A stretch of 64,000 nucleotides of DNA from Plenodomus lindquistii (Eukaryota > Ascomycota > Dothideomycetes > Pleosporales > Leptosphaeriaceae): the NCBI GenBank assembly GCA_025504975.1, contig JANUWI010000002.1:1178001-1242000 (forward strand). The letters run 5' to 3'. This document shows positions 20,248 to 32,729 of the stretch, one piece after another. Numbering within the stretch: the first letter of the stretch is position 1; each line of letters starts with the position of its first letter. A program made the translations under genes and the position numbers. The notes below the pieces were generated by a model. The model had not been told where the DNA came from, searched no databases, and saw only the letters and a program-made list of their open reading frames with translations.

Positions 20248-21705
20248 CTACAACGTCGCAATAAGTGCTGGCAAAACACTGTCCCTCGTAAACTTCCAGC
20301 TCGCCGTGCTATCATGCGCCCTCCACGTAGCACCACTCCAGAACGTGTTCCTTTTCCCCTGCAGTGCATACATCTTCTTGTAGAACCCGTTCTTCGTCGC
20401 CTCAGATCCCACACACAGGTTGTACGGACTATGGTTGCTAAACGCGACAAACTCGGGCTCAGTGGCATTCAAACCGTTGACCGTCTGGTAGCGCTTCAGG
20501 TCTGCGATGATGGCGGCTTTGGCCTCGTCATCGCTGAGGATCTGGCCAATTTTGGTGCCGTAGTAGACTTGGGTGAGAGTCGGGTTTGCGGTGGGGTTGA
20601 CGTTGTAGATGGCGGGCATGGGAGCCATAGCATAGGGTTGGTCCACCGCGATGTTTTGTGCCGTGACGTTGACGGGCCCGGCATTGCGGATGACGGAGGT
20701 GTAGTATCCAACTCCCTGGAGCTGACTGAAGATTTCGAGTTCCTCTTTGTTTGTGTCGAACTTCTTCAGGGCAGCGGGCGTAGGAGGAATTGTCAAGAGG
20801 AGCTTCTTAGCGATGACGAGTTTTCGGCCTGTGGGAGTATTGACAAGGACTTTGACACCGCCAGATTTGCTGACGCGCTCTGTTGCGAGCACCTCGGACG
20901 AGAGCAGGAGCGACTTAGCTTCGAGAAGCTCGGCAGTTGCCCTATCGAATAGTAGGCTGTTGTTCATGACCGAGCTGGTTTGGAAGTTTTGGAGGGTTGC
21001 AACAAGGCTGAGAGACAGTGTGCGGATTTGCTGCAGCGTAGGAAGCTCGAGGATATCACTAAATGCAGACCCGATCCCAAAGATCAATGGTACAGCAGCG
21101 CCGATGTCGTACTTTTGCACAAATTGGCCAAAGGGCATGTACAAATCCTCAGGAACAGGATCAGGGAGGTAAAAGCCAGCATCCAGCTGCGGATATTTCT
21201 GCAACACAGCGGCGTAGCGCTGCAGAGCTGCGGCTGTAGCTGTCTGGTTTGCAGCCGGTAGTCCCTGGAGAATTTGTCCAGTCCGAAAGTCGACGTTCTG
21301 GGCCGAGGGGCCGCCAGTGAAGGCAACCTGAATCTGAGACGTGGACAGATTGAAGCGGGAAAACCATTCGTAAACAATGGGCTCGTCATGGTAAAGCTTC
21401 ACCCCCATGTCGATTGGTACACCAGTCTCCGGGTCGGTATAGGTTTCGGTATGGCCTCCCAACCGCGCTTTGCTTTCTATAACAAGGACCTTCTTGCCTT
21501 GGTCCTTGAGTTGGATAGCGGCGTATGTTCCAACGCCGCCTCCACCAACAACCACTACATCGGTTTTAATGACACATCCTGGCTCGTAGGAGCTGGGGTT
21601 CAGGTCATATCGCTTAGGAAATGGTTTTGGTAGAGGTTCTGGTAGAGCGAGAGTAAAGGGAATGACAGCCAACGTAGTGGCGACGCTCAAAGTGGAGAGA
21701 TGCAT
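20248..21705 (-). CDS. Secreted FAD-dependent amine-oxidase-like flavoenzyme
   Basis: This is a single-exon gene of 485 residues. An N-terminal signal peptide (HLSTLSVATTLAVIPFTLALP) ending near residue 20 is followed by a Pro/Lys segment with a KR site. The FAD-binding Rossmann motif reads VVVVGGGGVGTYAAIQL, and the end of the second strand has VIESKARLGGHTETY, the GG motif of flavin-containing amine-oxidase-like proteins. The C-terminus (TFWSGATWRAHDSTASWKFT) fits the final FAD-contact segment. Related secreted fungal flavoproteins are annotated as NAD(P)-binding Rossmann or monoamine-oxidase-like; the substrate is unknown. A large plus-strand frame at 20116-20952 is a shadow of this gene. 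It is transcribed divergently from the BAR-domain gene, 1.8 kb away. Confidence 0.88.
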   Translation of the reverse strand: MHLSTLSVATTLAVIPFTLALPEPLPKPFPKRYDLNPSSYEPGCVIKTDVVVVGGGGVGTYAAIQLKDQGKKVLVIESKARLGGHTETYTDPETGVPIDMGVKLYHDEPIVYEWFSRFNLSTSQIQVAFTGGPSAQNVDFRTGQILQGLPAANQTATAAALQRYAAVLQKYPQLDAGFYLPDPVPEDLYMPFGQFVQKYDIGAAVPLIFGIGSAFSDILELPTLQQIRTLSLSLVATLQNFQTSSVMNNSLLFDRATAELLEAKSLLLSSEVLATERVSKSGGVKVLVNTPTGRKLVIAKKLLLTIPPTPAALKKFDTNKEELEIFSQLQGVGYYTSVIRNAGPVNVTAQNIAVDQPYAMAPMPAIYNVNPTANPTLTQVYYGTKIGQILSDDEAKAAIIADLKRYQTVNGLNATEPEFVAFSNHSPYNLCVGSEATKNGFYKKMYALQGKRNTFWSGATWRAHDSTASWKFTRDSVLPALIATL

Positions 21706-23485
21706 GATGACAAAGTTCTAAGGAGAAATGTGGGAGATACCTGGGATGCCTCTTATATCTTTGTGCAGAATTTACCTTGCTGGGGCAGACAAAGACAAAC
21801 TGTAGTGCTCACTGCTCAGCTCCTTGGGAACCCCGGTTCGGTCATTTGTATGGTTCAAATTTCCGTCTTCTTGAGGTATAACACCGCAGAGTTGCCAATA
21901 AGATGTAGACAGTACGAGGTACTCTATTGTTCTGTCGATCCGCTTCACTACTAGTCTGTCAGCCGCGAACCCAATATTTCACCAATTGTATTTGATCATC
22001 AACATAAAGAATGTACTAATAGACCTAATCAAACAGTGAAACTTTCAGTGTCGATAGTTTAACCAGCACTGATACGGGGAAATGCTCGGGCACTTGGACG
22101 CTGACTAGCTCCCGTATTATATCGAAGATAGGCCGAACTATTGGCTTACAAGTTGAGCTTTTGACAACGGGACGATCTTTGTCGGTATAATACAAAATGT
22201 GAGCAGAGCCTGGATCGAAAATGTCTACTACATCACGAAAACGGGCAGAGCCGTCGTCGCGCTCTATCTGGGGATGATTCTACTTGTTCGCTTTTGTTGC
22301 GCACGCTGAGCTGGCTGTGCGGCCCTGACCAAATATCGTTGTTCTGCGGTCTGGACACATAGGACACACCCAGTGCTTATTCTTCAGACGAGATGGAGCG
22401 CTCTCGAGATACGAGTGCGTTGGTTGTCTTGCATGTCCGTCTTGAAGCATGAAGTCTTGTGATGGATCATCGTGTCTCAGTCTTCTTGGGACAAGTAACT
22501 TTTAGAAATGGTTCGGGACGCAAGGGAACAAGGTTCGTCGAGATTGGTGTTGGGATGAATAATTCGACCACTATGCCCGTGGCGGTGGATGTTGCAAAGG
22601 TCAGCTTGCGCTAGGCGTGGCGTCGGCTAGACTTGCAGACTTGCACAATGTTCGCCACAGCGGAAAACGCGCAGCAGACGGGACAAGTCGCGATTCAGGA
22701 AGGAGATGGAAGCTTGCTCTCAGAGACGGCGCAGAATACAGAGTCTGGAATGCTGACTAGGAGTGCCAACGCGCGCGTCGGATGCTACCGGTACCCAATG
22801 GCTGTCAGTACACAGCCAGTTGAAGTTGAACAGCGTCTGGTTGAGCATCGGTCACGACTGCTTGCCACACTGCTGTGTTGCACTGAGACGAGGGGTAAGG
22901 AGACGATGTGTACAGTGTAGGGCATTGGGCTGCGCAGGGATGACGCAAGCTGCCAAAGATAGACGACACGAGCGGCAATGATGGCATGGCAAGGACGGGT
23001 GAAACAGATGAGGGTGTGGACGTGTGGACACGGCGGGCAGCGTGGGCTGGCATTGGCGCGCCGGGGTGGATTTGGCTGGCGCGGATCAACCGTTGACAGG
23101 CACGAGAGAGGCCCGAGGGGGGGTTCTGGAATTGGGTCAGGGTCGCGCTTGCCATGTTGACACGCGTTGGTCTCCTCACTCCGTCCGGTCTTCCCACGCA
23201 CGTCTGCCAAACTTGCTCAATCATTCACTCACGACGGCCAGACTGCGCTTTTCGTCTTTCCTCTGCCTTTCTTTCCTTCTTAATTACATCGCACATTGTC
23301 CTCTGGTCCCCTCGCACAGTCAGTCGGGTGCCCGTGCTGCCTGCTTTATCGTGTGTTGTGAACGTGCATCATCGATAATTGTTCCCTGCAGTCACGGCCG
23401 GCTGCAACTGCAACTTGGCCTGCCATCACAACGCCGCATCCCCGTGCTCCTCTACCCGGCATAGCACTCCTTCACATCCGCCAAC
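21706..23485. other. Long divergent intergenic region
   Basis: This 1.8-kb spacer lies between the flavoenzyme and the BAR-domain gene. The last 350 bases before 23486 are CT-rich, typical of a fungal promoter and 5' UTR. Overlapping short frames around 22630-23230 lack family features. I see no gene. Confidence 0.4.
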
Positions 23486-25005
23486 ATGAACGTCACCAAA
23501 AAGTTCGACCGCCTCAAGCAATGGACCAACGAAAAGATGGGCGCCGAGGCCCGGACCGGCCTCTCCGACGAATTCAAGGCCCTCGAGGTGGAAATGAACC
23601 TGCGTCATGAGGGTATGCAGCACCCATGACGCCCGTGATGATTTGCTGCATGCTGACGGACTTGCACAGGTATGGACAAGATGCAGCGAGCCATGGCCGT
23701 CTACGTCAAGTCCATTTCGAAGCGCGCAGAGGGCGACGACAAGGAGAAGCAGCTCCCCGGTGGCCACCTGGGCTCGTCCATGGTCACCCATGGCGAGGAC
23801 TTTGAGCCAGACTCTGAATTCGGCAACTGCCTGTCGTGTGCGTACCAGCCAATTGACTGCTGCCGCCAACATACTAACTATATGCAGCGCTGGGTCGAGC
23901 AAATGAACGTCTTGCACGAGTCCAGGAGACATATGTTGCCAACGCGACGTCGTCGTGGCTCGAGGGTCTGGAGCGCTCCTTGGTGCAGATGAAGGAGTAT
24001 CAGGTGCGACACAGTCACACCAACCACCGCAATCAACAGCAAAGACTGATCAAATCTAGGCTACACGCAAGAAGCTCGAAGTCCGCCGTCTCGCCTACGA
24101 TACCTCGCTCGCCAAAATGCAAAAGTCGAAGAAGGAGGACTTCCGCATGGAGGAGGAGCTGCGTTCTCAAAAGGCCAAATACGAGGAGACCAGCGAGGAG
24201 GTCTTCCGGCGCATGCAGGATATCAAAGAGTCTGAGGTCGACATGGTTCAAGACCTGACATCTTTCCTCGAAGCTGAACTGAGCTACCATGACCGCTGTC
24301 GTGAGATTCTTCTCAATGTCAAGCGCGAATGGCCGGTCAGGTGAGACGCTTGCCATTGTCAGATCACGAACAAGCGCTGACACAGTATGCAGAGACACTC
24401 GCGCAGCACCTGCCCGACCAACACGATCGCGGTCCAACACTGCCCATGGATACGCCGACCGATTTAATCCCGTCGAAGAGGAGCCAGAGCCGGAAATCCC
24501 ACGCATCACAATTCCCAAGTTGAGCTCTCGCAGTCGCTCCCCGGGCCCTGAGGCGCAGTCTTCTAGTGGTTATGCCCTCCGACCTTCCATCAGCCGTACC
24601 TCCACCTATGACAGTGGTGCCAACGACTCGCGTGAAGACTCTCCAGCTAGACGAATTGCACGTGTGCCCACCGATCCTGGCTCCGTAATATCATCCCGCA
24701 ATAATCTCCGACCCGTCCGCAACGCCAACGCATTTTCCGACGAGTACGAAGATGATTACACCAACAACAATAACAACAATGGCTCTCGACGCGATCGCTC
24801 ACCTCCAAGCCCTGACAACTCGTCCGCAAGCAGTGCACGGGGTAGTGTCATGTCTCGAGCGGCAAGCTGGACCCAGGCATCCGATCCAGGAAGCGCGAAG
24901 AAGGCGCCTCCACCACCACCACCGTCTAGGGCTAAGAAGCCACCGCCACCACCCCCGCCAATGAAGCGAAGTGCGTTGAGTGCCTCTGAACTCGCGCGAT
25001 ACTAG
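23486..25005 (+). CDS. BAR-domain protein with proline-rich tail
   Basis: Exons 23486-23612, 23670-23837, 23888-24003, 24060-24340 and 24393-25005 join to 434 residues. The first 255 or so residues form a heptad-rich BAR domain (starts NVTKKFDRLKQWTNEKMGAE; contains SLGRANERLARVQETYV and the helix up to CREILLNVKREWP). BAR dimers bind and curve membranes in endocytosis and actin patches; the closest known type is the endophilin/amphiphysin-like group. The rest is a Ser/Arg/Pro-rich disordered tail with an Asn repeat and two poly-Pro blocks (APPPPPPSRAKKPPPPPPP), which are ligands for SH3 domains. No SH3 domain is present, unlike many relatives. The third exon only fits with the GTGCGT donor at 23838. 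Confidence 0.85.
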
Positions 25006-25523
25006 CCGAACACCATTGCTATAATGCTTGTTTCTTTGGCTAATATGTGTGTTTGTAGAGCCGACGCCTTCGTCCGGTCGGGTCGTCACCTGGTGAGAAC
25101 GTTGTTGTAGAATTGTCGAACGGCCATGCGTTCGGGGACAGTGTAGATCGTGTGATGGGAGGAAAAGATTTGCTTTGATGACTGCAAAGCGGTCGGGCGC
25201 ATACGGAGTTGAACATTTCTGGTAGTCCTGGTTGAGCCTTGTGTACATGTTTCAAGTGTCGAAGATAGCTGGAATAATTGGAAGCAGATTTCCCTGCAAA
25301 TCACTCATAGCGTGTTCATCAAGATGATAGGCATACGTTGACTTCGTATCAAATGGACCACTCACAAACTTGTATTCGTTTGATTCGCATGCCTCGTCAG
25401 TGAGCCAAGCATGTGCGTCAGAAAAAACAACAACAGAGGAAACTGAATCTATGAGGCGCCATGCAATCCATCCCTCAAGACATGCATGCCCAATGCGTAA
25501 CGGCCAATACCATTCCACGCAAC
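25006..25523. other. Convergent 3' spacer
   Basis: This is the spacer between the 3' ends of the BAR-domain gene and the Zn2Cys6 regulator. I see no gene. Confidence 0.4.
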
Positions 25524-28164
25524 TCATTGCTCGTACTTTTGCTGCTGCTGCTGCGGGAAATTCCAATTTTCCTGCGTCGCCGTTAGCCAAATTTTTTGTT
25601 TTTGCTTCCGTACAGACACCAAAAAGCCACACCACTTACCCACTGCTGCAACCCTCCATTCGGACTGGCGGTACCGAAATCCCCTCCATGACCGCCCTGA
25701 CCCCCATTATCAACCGGCACAAAGATGGCGCTACCATCTTGCGCTCCCCCACCCATGCCCGAGAAAAAGTCCAAATCATCCACAGCATGCCCACCCCCAT
25801 TCAAACTACCCAACAAGCTATCAAAATCCACATTCAGCGTGTCCAACCCGCCACCCGTATTCGTCCTCTGCATACGGCCCTGCAACGCACCCCCCTGCCC
25901 CGGCGCATTCCCATGCGAACTCCCCGGCAAACTGAACCCAGGACTCGTTACGCTTCCAAACGACGGCAGCGGCTGGAGCGTAGGATGTTGCTGGGGGGCC
26001 ATCTGCGCGCGTTTCCGATTGAACCCTTTCATCACGTAAAATGCCTCGAGGTTCTCTTTCACCGTCCAGAGTAAGTCTGAACACCGTTCTCGCACACCGA
26101 CGCCGTAGCAGTGTCCGAATATGTGGTCGATGATGGTGGCCATGCGTTCTTTGCGCGGGAGGTCGGGCGTGCGGTAGAGTTCTGTGAGGAGGAGGAGGAC
26201 GGCGTGGTATTGTTGGTATGTCGTTGAGTACCATGCCCATGCGCTCAGACTGGGTAGCGTGTCCAGTGTGGCGCCGATTTCTAGGGTCGTCAGTGCGGCG
26301 GTGAGGAGCACGTCGCGCAGCCGGTTTTCAGAGTCTGAGCGTGTGGAGAGTGTGGTTTGCGGGAGGTGGCGGTAGAGTAGCATGGAGTCGCAGCGCGCCA
26401 TTAGTAGAGTTGCTACGAGGCCTGCGTAGCGCTGGATTGGCACGCTAGCGTCGAGGTATTGGAGGTATTTACTCTGGATTAGCTTTTTGCGGGCTTCGAC
26501 GCGGGCGCGCAGGTCGTGCAGCGTTAGGTGTTTGCGATCCATTTCTATGCGGCCTCTGAAGATGAGTCGGTGGATTTCATTGACTTCGTATCGGATGAGG
26601 GAGAGCGTTACGTCGGACCAGCCGTTTGTGGACGAAGGGTGTTGTTGCCATGACGAACTGCCGAATTCGAACACATCGTCGTCGACGTTGAGGGGGAGGG
26701 CAATGTCGAAGTCGTCGGCGCGGATGGAGGGGTGCGGGCCCTGCGCTTCGGCAGTTTTGAAGTCAAGGAAGCAGATTTGGTACCACAGGAGGGAGCGGAC
26801 GTGTCGTTGGAGCGGGGTGAGGCTGGTGGCGGAGCTGTGGGAGAGACGGTGTATGCCAATGCATTGGGCAAGGCGGACGAGGGCGCCTACGACGACAGAG
26901 GTTCCACGGGAGATTTGGGCTCTGCAGAGGGGTATCTGGGGATATTAGTGGGCTGATGTGTTGAATGGGATGTTTAGCGTTACCAGGTATATAGTCAGTG
27001 CTTGGAGCGTTCTGATGTTGGATGTCTTTGCCCAATTGGCTCGAAGAAGAGCTCGCTCGGTGGCTTTTTGCAACCTGAGAAATAAATCTTCTTTTGTGAT
27101 GCCAAACTGCGACTTTGCTTGTAGAGGAGAAACAGATGCAGCCGCTGCCATGCAGACTGCCAGGATCAAGGCTGTGCATGAATTTTGGTTCTGAGTTCCA
27201 ATTTCAATGTTCAGCCAGAACCTGTCGAACAACCGCTTGAAAGAGGGTATATGCAGGACATGTGCAAGCGGGCTTACAGCTTCCATATACCGCTGGAACA
27301 GGGCTTCTGCTTCCACTTTGGAGGGTAATTGCGGTGCCTCGACATCATTGCTTTGATGCAAGGATAATGAGCCACCCAGCAGTAGGTTCAGCGACGGCGC
27401 TAGTGACGGCATCTGTTCCGCAGACAAGAGTGCAGAAGACTGCGCTGCTCTGTGCCCAACAACTGACGACGAAGGAGTGAAGCTCTCCGACAGAAGCTTA
27501 CCCAACTACACAAGGCGATTCAGCTAGTTCTCAAGACTCTCTCGATACCTCCATAGGGCTTGAAGACAACAGTGGAGAGGAGGGCAGACAGTACCTCTTC
27601 AGCATATTGCGGACGGAAGAACCCTGTAACGTTTTCACAGATAATCATCCTCCCAATCCGTATTGTCAGATCCGTCGCGATCTGATCTTCGTCGTCATTC
27701 TCATCCTCGTACACATCGTCCTGCGCTTCTTCCATTTCCGCAGGCAACCGCTCCCACGCATCCCCCTCAGGCTCCACATCCTGTTGATATGCCTCCCAGT
27801 CATAATCGCGGGGCGGTGTTCCAGGCGTAGTCGTTAGATCTACTGAATTCGAGCTTTCAAACTTGTCCACCACGGAATTCGTACTCTGCGTGCGAACAGG
27901 CAGATTCTTAGTCCAGTCTGGGATCGCGACACCGGTCCCGCTCTTGCTTGACGCGCGTTCGCGCTGCTCCCTTTCTTTCTTGCGCGCCGCGCTCTCAGGG
28001 ACGGTGATGAAAATGCATTCCCGCCCAAAAGCTGTGCAGTTCTGGCATGGGTGCGTTTTAGAGCAGCGAGACTTGCGCGTGCGACACTCGACGCAGGAAT
28101 TGATGGGTCGTGGGTTTCGCCGCCGGACCACTCGAGACTGCAAGACGGACCCTTGGTCGGGCAT
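25524..28164 (-). CDS. Zn2Cys6 transcription factor with fungal-specific TF domain
   Basis: Four exons (27595-28164, 26984-27505, 25640-26935, 25524-25571) join to 811 residues. A Zn2Cys6 binuclear cluster lies near residues 24-50 with spacing C-x2-C-x6-C-x5-C-x2-C-x6-C (starts CVECRTRKSRC). An acidic linker follows, then the fungal-specific transcription factor domain (from about residue 230: EALFQRYMEAVSPLAHVLHI, then LVRLAQCIGIHR). The C-terminal 150 residues are Gly/Pro/Gln-rich and likely activate transcription. The last exon is only 48 bp and adds a poly-Gln ending. Such proteins bind CGG-type half sites in the nucleus; the regulated pathway cannot be told. No neighbouring gene set suggests a cluster-specific role. 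Confidence 0.87.
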
Positions 28165-28891
28165 TATACCAGTACTAGTAGTCTTCGCAATCTCATGTCA
28201 CTTGAAACCAATACTCGCATTATGCAGCCTGCATCATCCTGCTCTTTCTGCTTCTTTTGGTCGGGTGTGCCAGGGGTCAATTGGTTAGTGGTTGAGGGTC
28301 CAGAATTGGTGTTAGATGTTCGAATGTCGGAGGCTCGGAATGGGTGTGGAGAATCACTGGCTTGCTGGGATGTCGGCCCGTTGGGGGACCTTCCCTTCTT
28401 TAACAAACCTGCCCTGCTGATCTCACGTGACACGGACTTCTTCAGCCTTGTAGCATATCTGCTTGTCTGCGATGGGCTAGCTTTCTTTGATTACTTACAG
28501 AAATTTCGCCGTCTATCGGAGTCGGGGATGCAGGTACCAAAGTCAATCAGGGGCATGGTAAGAGTCGGTCGCGTTACAAGAGGTGATGAGGCGCGATGAG
28601 GTATATGTACGAGCTTGTCCGACTCTTAGCGAATCGTGCGGCTTCGATTGGCAGGCGCACATTCTGCCCTGTAGATCTGCTTGCCCTGCGTCTACAGAGA
28701 GCTCACGGCCCGCATAAGCATTGGAGGCATTAATTTGAATTGGGCATAAACTATTGTTCCTTTCTCATATCCTGCCCGCAGAGCACTAAAGCGTGTCACC
28801 GACCTATAGCAGATACGTCACAACCACGGAAAACCCTAGAGATGCTCCGACTGAATGCTGCAAAGCAAGTGCCAAGACTGCAGCCGTCCCA
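28165..28891. other. Intergenic region upstream of the Zn2Cys6 regulator
   Basis: This holds the regulator's promoter and the 3' flank of VPS45. The open frames here do not look like protein families. Confidence 0.4.
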
Positions 28892-30827
28892 TTACCTGCC
28901 CACTTGCCGCCGTAACCGAGCTGCCGCTGATGTCGCGGGAGGCTCCGGCCATGATTCAACAGCATCTTCGACCTCTTCTAAAAACGAAGTGCTGTTGTGC
29001 ACCGTGGTCCCGCCGAGCACAACGCGTATGCCGGGTGAACTCGCGTTGACCTGTGCAACCATCTTGGCTTCCTCATAAGTGGCGCCACCAACCATGAACA
29101 CGACTATATCCTGTGGCTTGTCCTTTGTCGATCCCCCGCCCTCTACGAATGGATAAACCTGTTGACTTAGTCTGCCCTTGATCATATCTTGTAGTGTCGT
29201 CTCTAATCGGGGTGAGTGTTGTGTGTACACATTCTCGACTCCCTTGAGGCCTTTTAGCCTGTCCCGAGCGCCACCAAAGAACGACCCAGGCTGGAAGAGG
29301 TCAGGCACTCCGCCTGTGGCGGCTGTCGTCTGTAACGAGTCGTGATATGTTAACAGTTTTGTGATGAGGTTGATGCGGTTGCGTGAAAGACCACCAGCTA
29401 CAGCGAGCAGATCAAGCAGCATCGCCGTCGAATTTGATGATGTTTTGGAGTACCGTAATGCATAGATTGCGACGAGTCGTAGCTTATTGTCCGAGGGCAC
29501 CTTGGGGTCTTGTATTATCCTCTGCAGTGACTTGACATCGTTTGAGTGGTTGTCCGTGCAGGCCAGACTCTGTTCCAGCTCACTGATGTCCAGAAGACTC
29601 TCCTCTCCAACTCTCCTGCTGAGCTCACCAACTAGCGTGACATGCTTTGTAACATTGCCAGAGAGCTTACGAAACTCTGGGAAATCCTCGATGAATCGTT
29701 TCATGTCCGCTATTGAATCGAGCTTTTGCGACCCTTGTTGCTTCGATGCGAATTGTTCAACATACTCTTTAGCGTTCTGGCCTAGATCACCAAAGTTGAG
29801 ATACATGTTCTTCTTGAAGAAGGGGTCTTGATCTGGTGAAAGCACAATTTCTTTGAGTTCGGGCCGTATCTCTGGTACATGACGAAGGTCGACGCGTCCG
29901 TTCTTGATGCCTAGGAGCTCATGGACCATGGCCTGGTATGTCCATTGTGTCAACAAGGGTGTCACTGGATCGTCTCTTCGATCGACTATAAGCAATATTG
30001 GAGGTGTGTCAGTTTTCCGGAAGTCGAATAATTGGTCTTCCTGTGTCATGTGGTATCGAACTTCTGTGGCAAGCTTCTTGACGAGCAGGCTGTTCTTCTG
30101 GTATCTGATCAATGGCTTCTTCTTTAGCGAAAGGAGTAGTGCCATGACGGCTTCCGTCGATCTTTGAAGCGCATCCTGGTTCCATGAGTCTGGGCTTGTA
30201 CTCCATATCCGGTGGTCTGGGAAACCGAGGTTCAGGGACATGAGGTCTGGGTTGATGACGAGGAAGTCGGCAAAGTACTCTTGCACCGCACGCACGACTT
30301 CATGGTCGTCCGCTTCTGCCAGCCTCTCCAAAGATGACTTCTTGATAATATTGCTGAAATCTATGCCCTGTCAGCAGACGCTCCTGCTCAGCCTGCCGCC
30401 TCGCGTACATATGTTGTATTCGCCATACTTTGGGTCCCGCAGCTCTTCAATCAGGCCTTGTATCGATTCAGGAGAAGGTCGCACGAAGCAAAGGCAGCGA
30501 AGATGACGCATCTTTTCGCGCTTCTGGTTTTCCAATCGGCTGTACATATCTTAGCGACATGGCGGGTGGTGGACTCTGGAGGGGAGCGGTACTCGGTGAG
30601 ATAGACTTCATGGCTGAGGAGGGCGGACTGCGTCGTCGCTGTAGACACTATCGACACCTGCTATGGTTAATGTCTGCATGCTGGCCGCCCGGGAGAGGAG
30701 ACAAACCCACAGTCTCGTTGTCGAGGAGGAGGATCTTCATCTTGGCCGCGGAGGTGCCTGTCGCGGCGTTGTCCCCGACCGACACCATTTTGGTGATGTA
30801 GCCGGAGACGGCCTGTACGATATCCAT
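28892..30827 (-). CDS. VPS45: Vacuolar protein sorting-associated protein 45 (Sec1/Munc18 family)
   Basis: Exons 30711-30827, 30593-30657, 30409-30539 and 28892-30360 join to 593 residues, the usual Vps45 length. The start MDIVQAVSGYITKM, then KMKILLLDNETVSIVSTA, LIEELRDPKYGEYNIYFSNI and LADADDHEVV-type segments, are diagnostic of Vps45 among SM proteins. The rest is the Sec1 domain (LLIVDRRDDPVTPLLTQWTYQAMVHELLGI). Vps45 binds the syntaxin Tlg2 and helps assemble SNAREs for Golgi-to-endosome and vacuole traffic. Introns are 48-53 bp. The C-terminus carries the conserved strand DIVVFMVGGATYEEA. Identification is firm. Confidence 0.95.
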
Positions 30828-31333
30828 GTTGGCGGGGTTGTTTGCTGTCTGGCTATCGCTATCTACAGGTCGGCTTGTAGAGGCGCGGTCGTCAAGATAC
30901 GTGTGTTGCGCGCAGCTCCATGGTCTTGGTTGTCGCGGTTGGAGCTGGCGAGTGGCTCGAGCTCGAGAACCTCTGAACGTCACACAGGCATGCCAAGTAC
31001 AGCGTCTCACAACACCACAATCCGTATGACCGTCGATTCAAGGCCTTCTCTAGAGTAGAGGAAGCCATCACTAGCCCATCAGACGCTGTGTTTCCCAACA
31101 TGACTGTTAGCGGTCTAGTACGACTGTATCTTCTGCCGCAGCCTTGGGACCGTATGTACAAAAGTGCCCAAGGGTCGTTGGTCACGACCTCTGACAATGA
31201 CGTATTTGCTCACTAGAAGTGGAGATGCGGAGGCATACATAGCGGGTGGGCTGCGCTTGTCTAAGATCCCTAAAAAGAACGACTCCCCTCGCTCTCACCA
31301 CCGCAGTCATCACAAACCACACTGTCACTCACA
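30828..31333. other. Divergent spacer
   Basis: This lies between VPS45 and the epimerase-like gene. It presumably holds both promoters; no gene is seen. Confidence 0.4.
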
Positions 31334-32443
31334 ATGACGAAACTATTCATGTAGGCTGCATTGCATCTCTTACATAAGCATTGCTGATAAAGCCATAGCA
31401 CAGGAGCAACTGGATACATTGGAGGTGACGTACTATATACAATCGCAAACACATACCCTGACCTTGAGATCACCGCCCTCGTACGCAACAGCGACAAAGG
31501 AGCAAAAGTTGCTGCTCGCTATGCCAAGGTTCGCCTTGTCTATGGTGACCTCGACAGCGCGGATCTTTTGAAGAAGGAAGCTTCGCAAGCAGACATTGTG
31601 GTCCACACTGCCGACTGCGATCACGTAGCCTCCGCTGAAGCTCTGATTGCGGGTCTTGCCTTGAGTGGCAAGAAGACTTACCTCATCCACACTTCTGGCA
31701 CCGGTATCCTGTCATTCCAGGATTTCGAGGGCAGCACCTATGGGCTCAAGCGAGAGAAGACCTACGATGATTGGGACGGTGTTGGCGAAGTCACATCCTT
31801 ACCTGACATCGCTCTCCATCGCAACGTCGACAAGATCATCCTAGGTGCCAACGCAGCGTCATCGGGCAACATCAATACCGCTATTGTTTGCCCACCTTGC
31901 ATCTACGGACCCGGCCGTGGTCCCGATAATCAGCGAAGTGTTCAGGTTTACGATTACGCCAAGGCCATTCTGACGCGCAGCAAGGGCTTTCTCGTCAACG
32001 AAGGTGCCAACGTCTGGACTCAGATCCATGTTCAGGACCTGAGCCAAGTGTTCCTTGCTCTTGTGACGGCCGCTTTGTCTCCCGATGGTGGCAAGGCTAC
32101 TTGGAACGACCAAGGCTACTACTTCACCGAGAACGGCGAATTTGTTTGGGGAGATATCGGCCGGGCCATCACAAAGTATGCATTCGACAATAAATTGATT
32201 AACAGCAACGAGCTTGATACCGTGGATCAAGAAGGTGCGGACAAGTTGAGGCCGATGGGCAGCTACCTCTGGGGAACCAACTCTCGCTGCAAGTCTATCC
32301 GCGCAAACAAGCTGTTTAGCTGGAAGCCTACGCAGAAGAGTGTGTTCGACTTGCTTCCTGAGATTATCGAGGCCGAAGCGAAGAAAGTGGGCAGGTCGCA
32401 GACTCATGCCGAGGAAGCTGCGGAAGGTCGTATCTTAAGATGA
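31334..32443 (+). CDS. NAD(P)-binding epimerase/NmrA-like protein
   Basis: Exon 1 is 31334-31350 (17 nt) and exon 2 is 31399-32443, giving 353 residues. The splice is set by the protein: joining at CATAG|C gives MTKLFITGATGYIGGDV, the TGxxGxxG dinucleotide-binding loop at the very N-terminus; the nearby CACAG would break the frame. Further Rossmann features are ALVRN (end of strand 2), VYGDLDSADLL and the VVHTAD strand. The segment CPPCIYGPGRGPDN and IHVQDLSQVFLAL match extended SDR enzymes of the nucleoside-sugar epimerase and dihydroflavonol reductase type. The classic YxxxK is not obvious, so the catalytic role is uncertain. A cytosolic oxidoreductase or redox sensor is possible. Confidence 0.83.
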
Positions 32444-32729
32444 ACAGTTTTGAACTTCACGACTGGTAGTGAGATATTGAAGCAAAGGCAGTGAATCGAA
32501 TAGTACGTCCGATAAGATGATGAATGCCTCGCGGATTTACCACCGCGTCTAGTCTGCCCTGTATCTCCTCTTTCTGAGCCTCGGCAAACTAACATGACCT
32601 TACGTCATATACTCCAACTAATCAGTATGGTCTACGATAGGTAAGTCTTAAATAAAGCAGACATCGCATGTAAACAATTCACGTCTTGCCATCTTGGAGA
32701 TCGACCAATTACCATCAACAACCTTCAAA

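Noticed and set aside
20116..20952. Long plus-strand frame of 278 codons
   Set aside because: It lies mostly antisense to the flavoenzyme gene, which has a signal peptide and FAD motifs; the plus frame has no family features.
22633..23464. Several overlapping frames upstream of the BAR-domain gene
   Set aside because: Composition is CT-rich and repetitive, as in a fungal promoter and 5' UTR; no family features.
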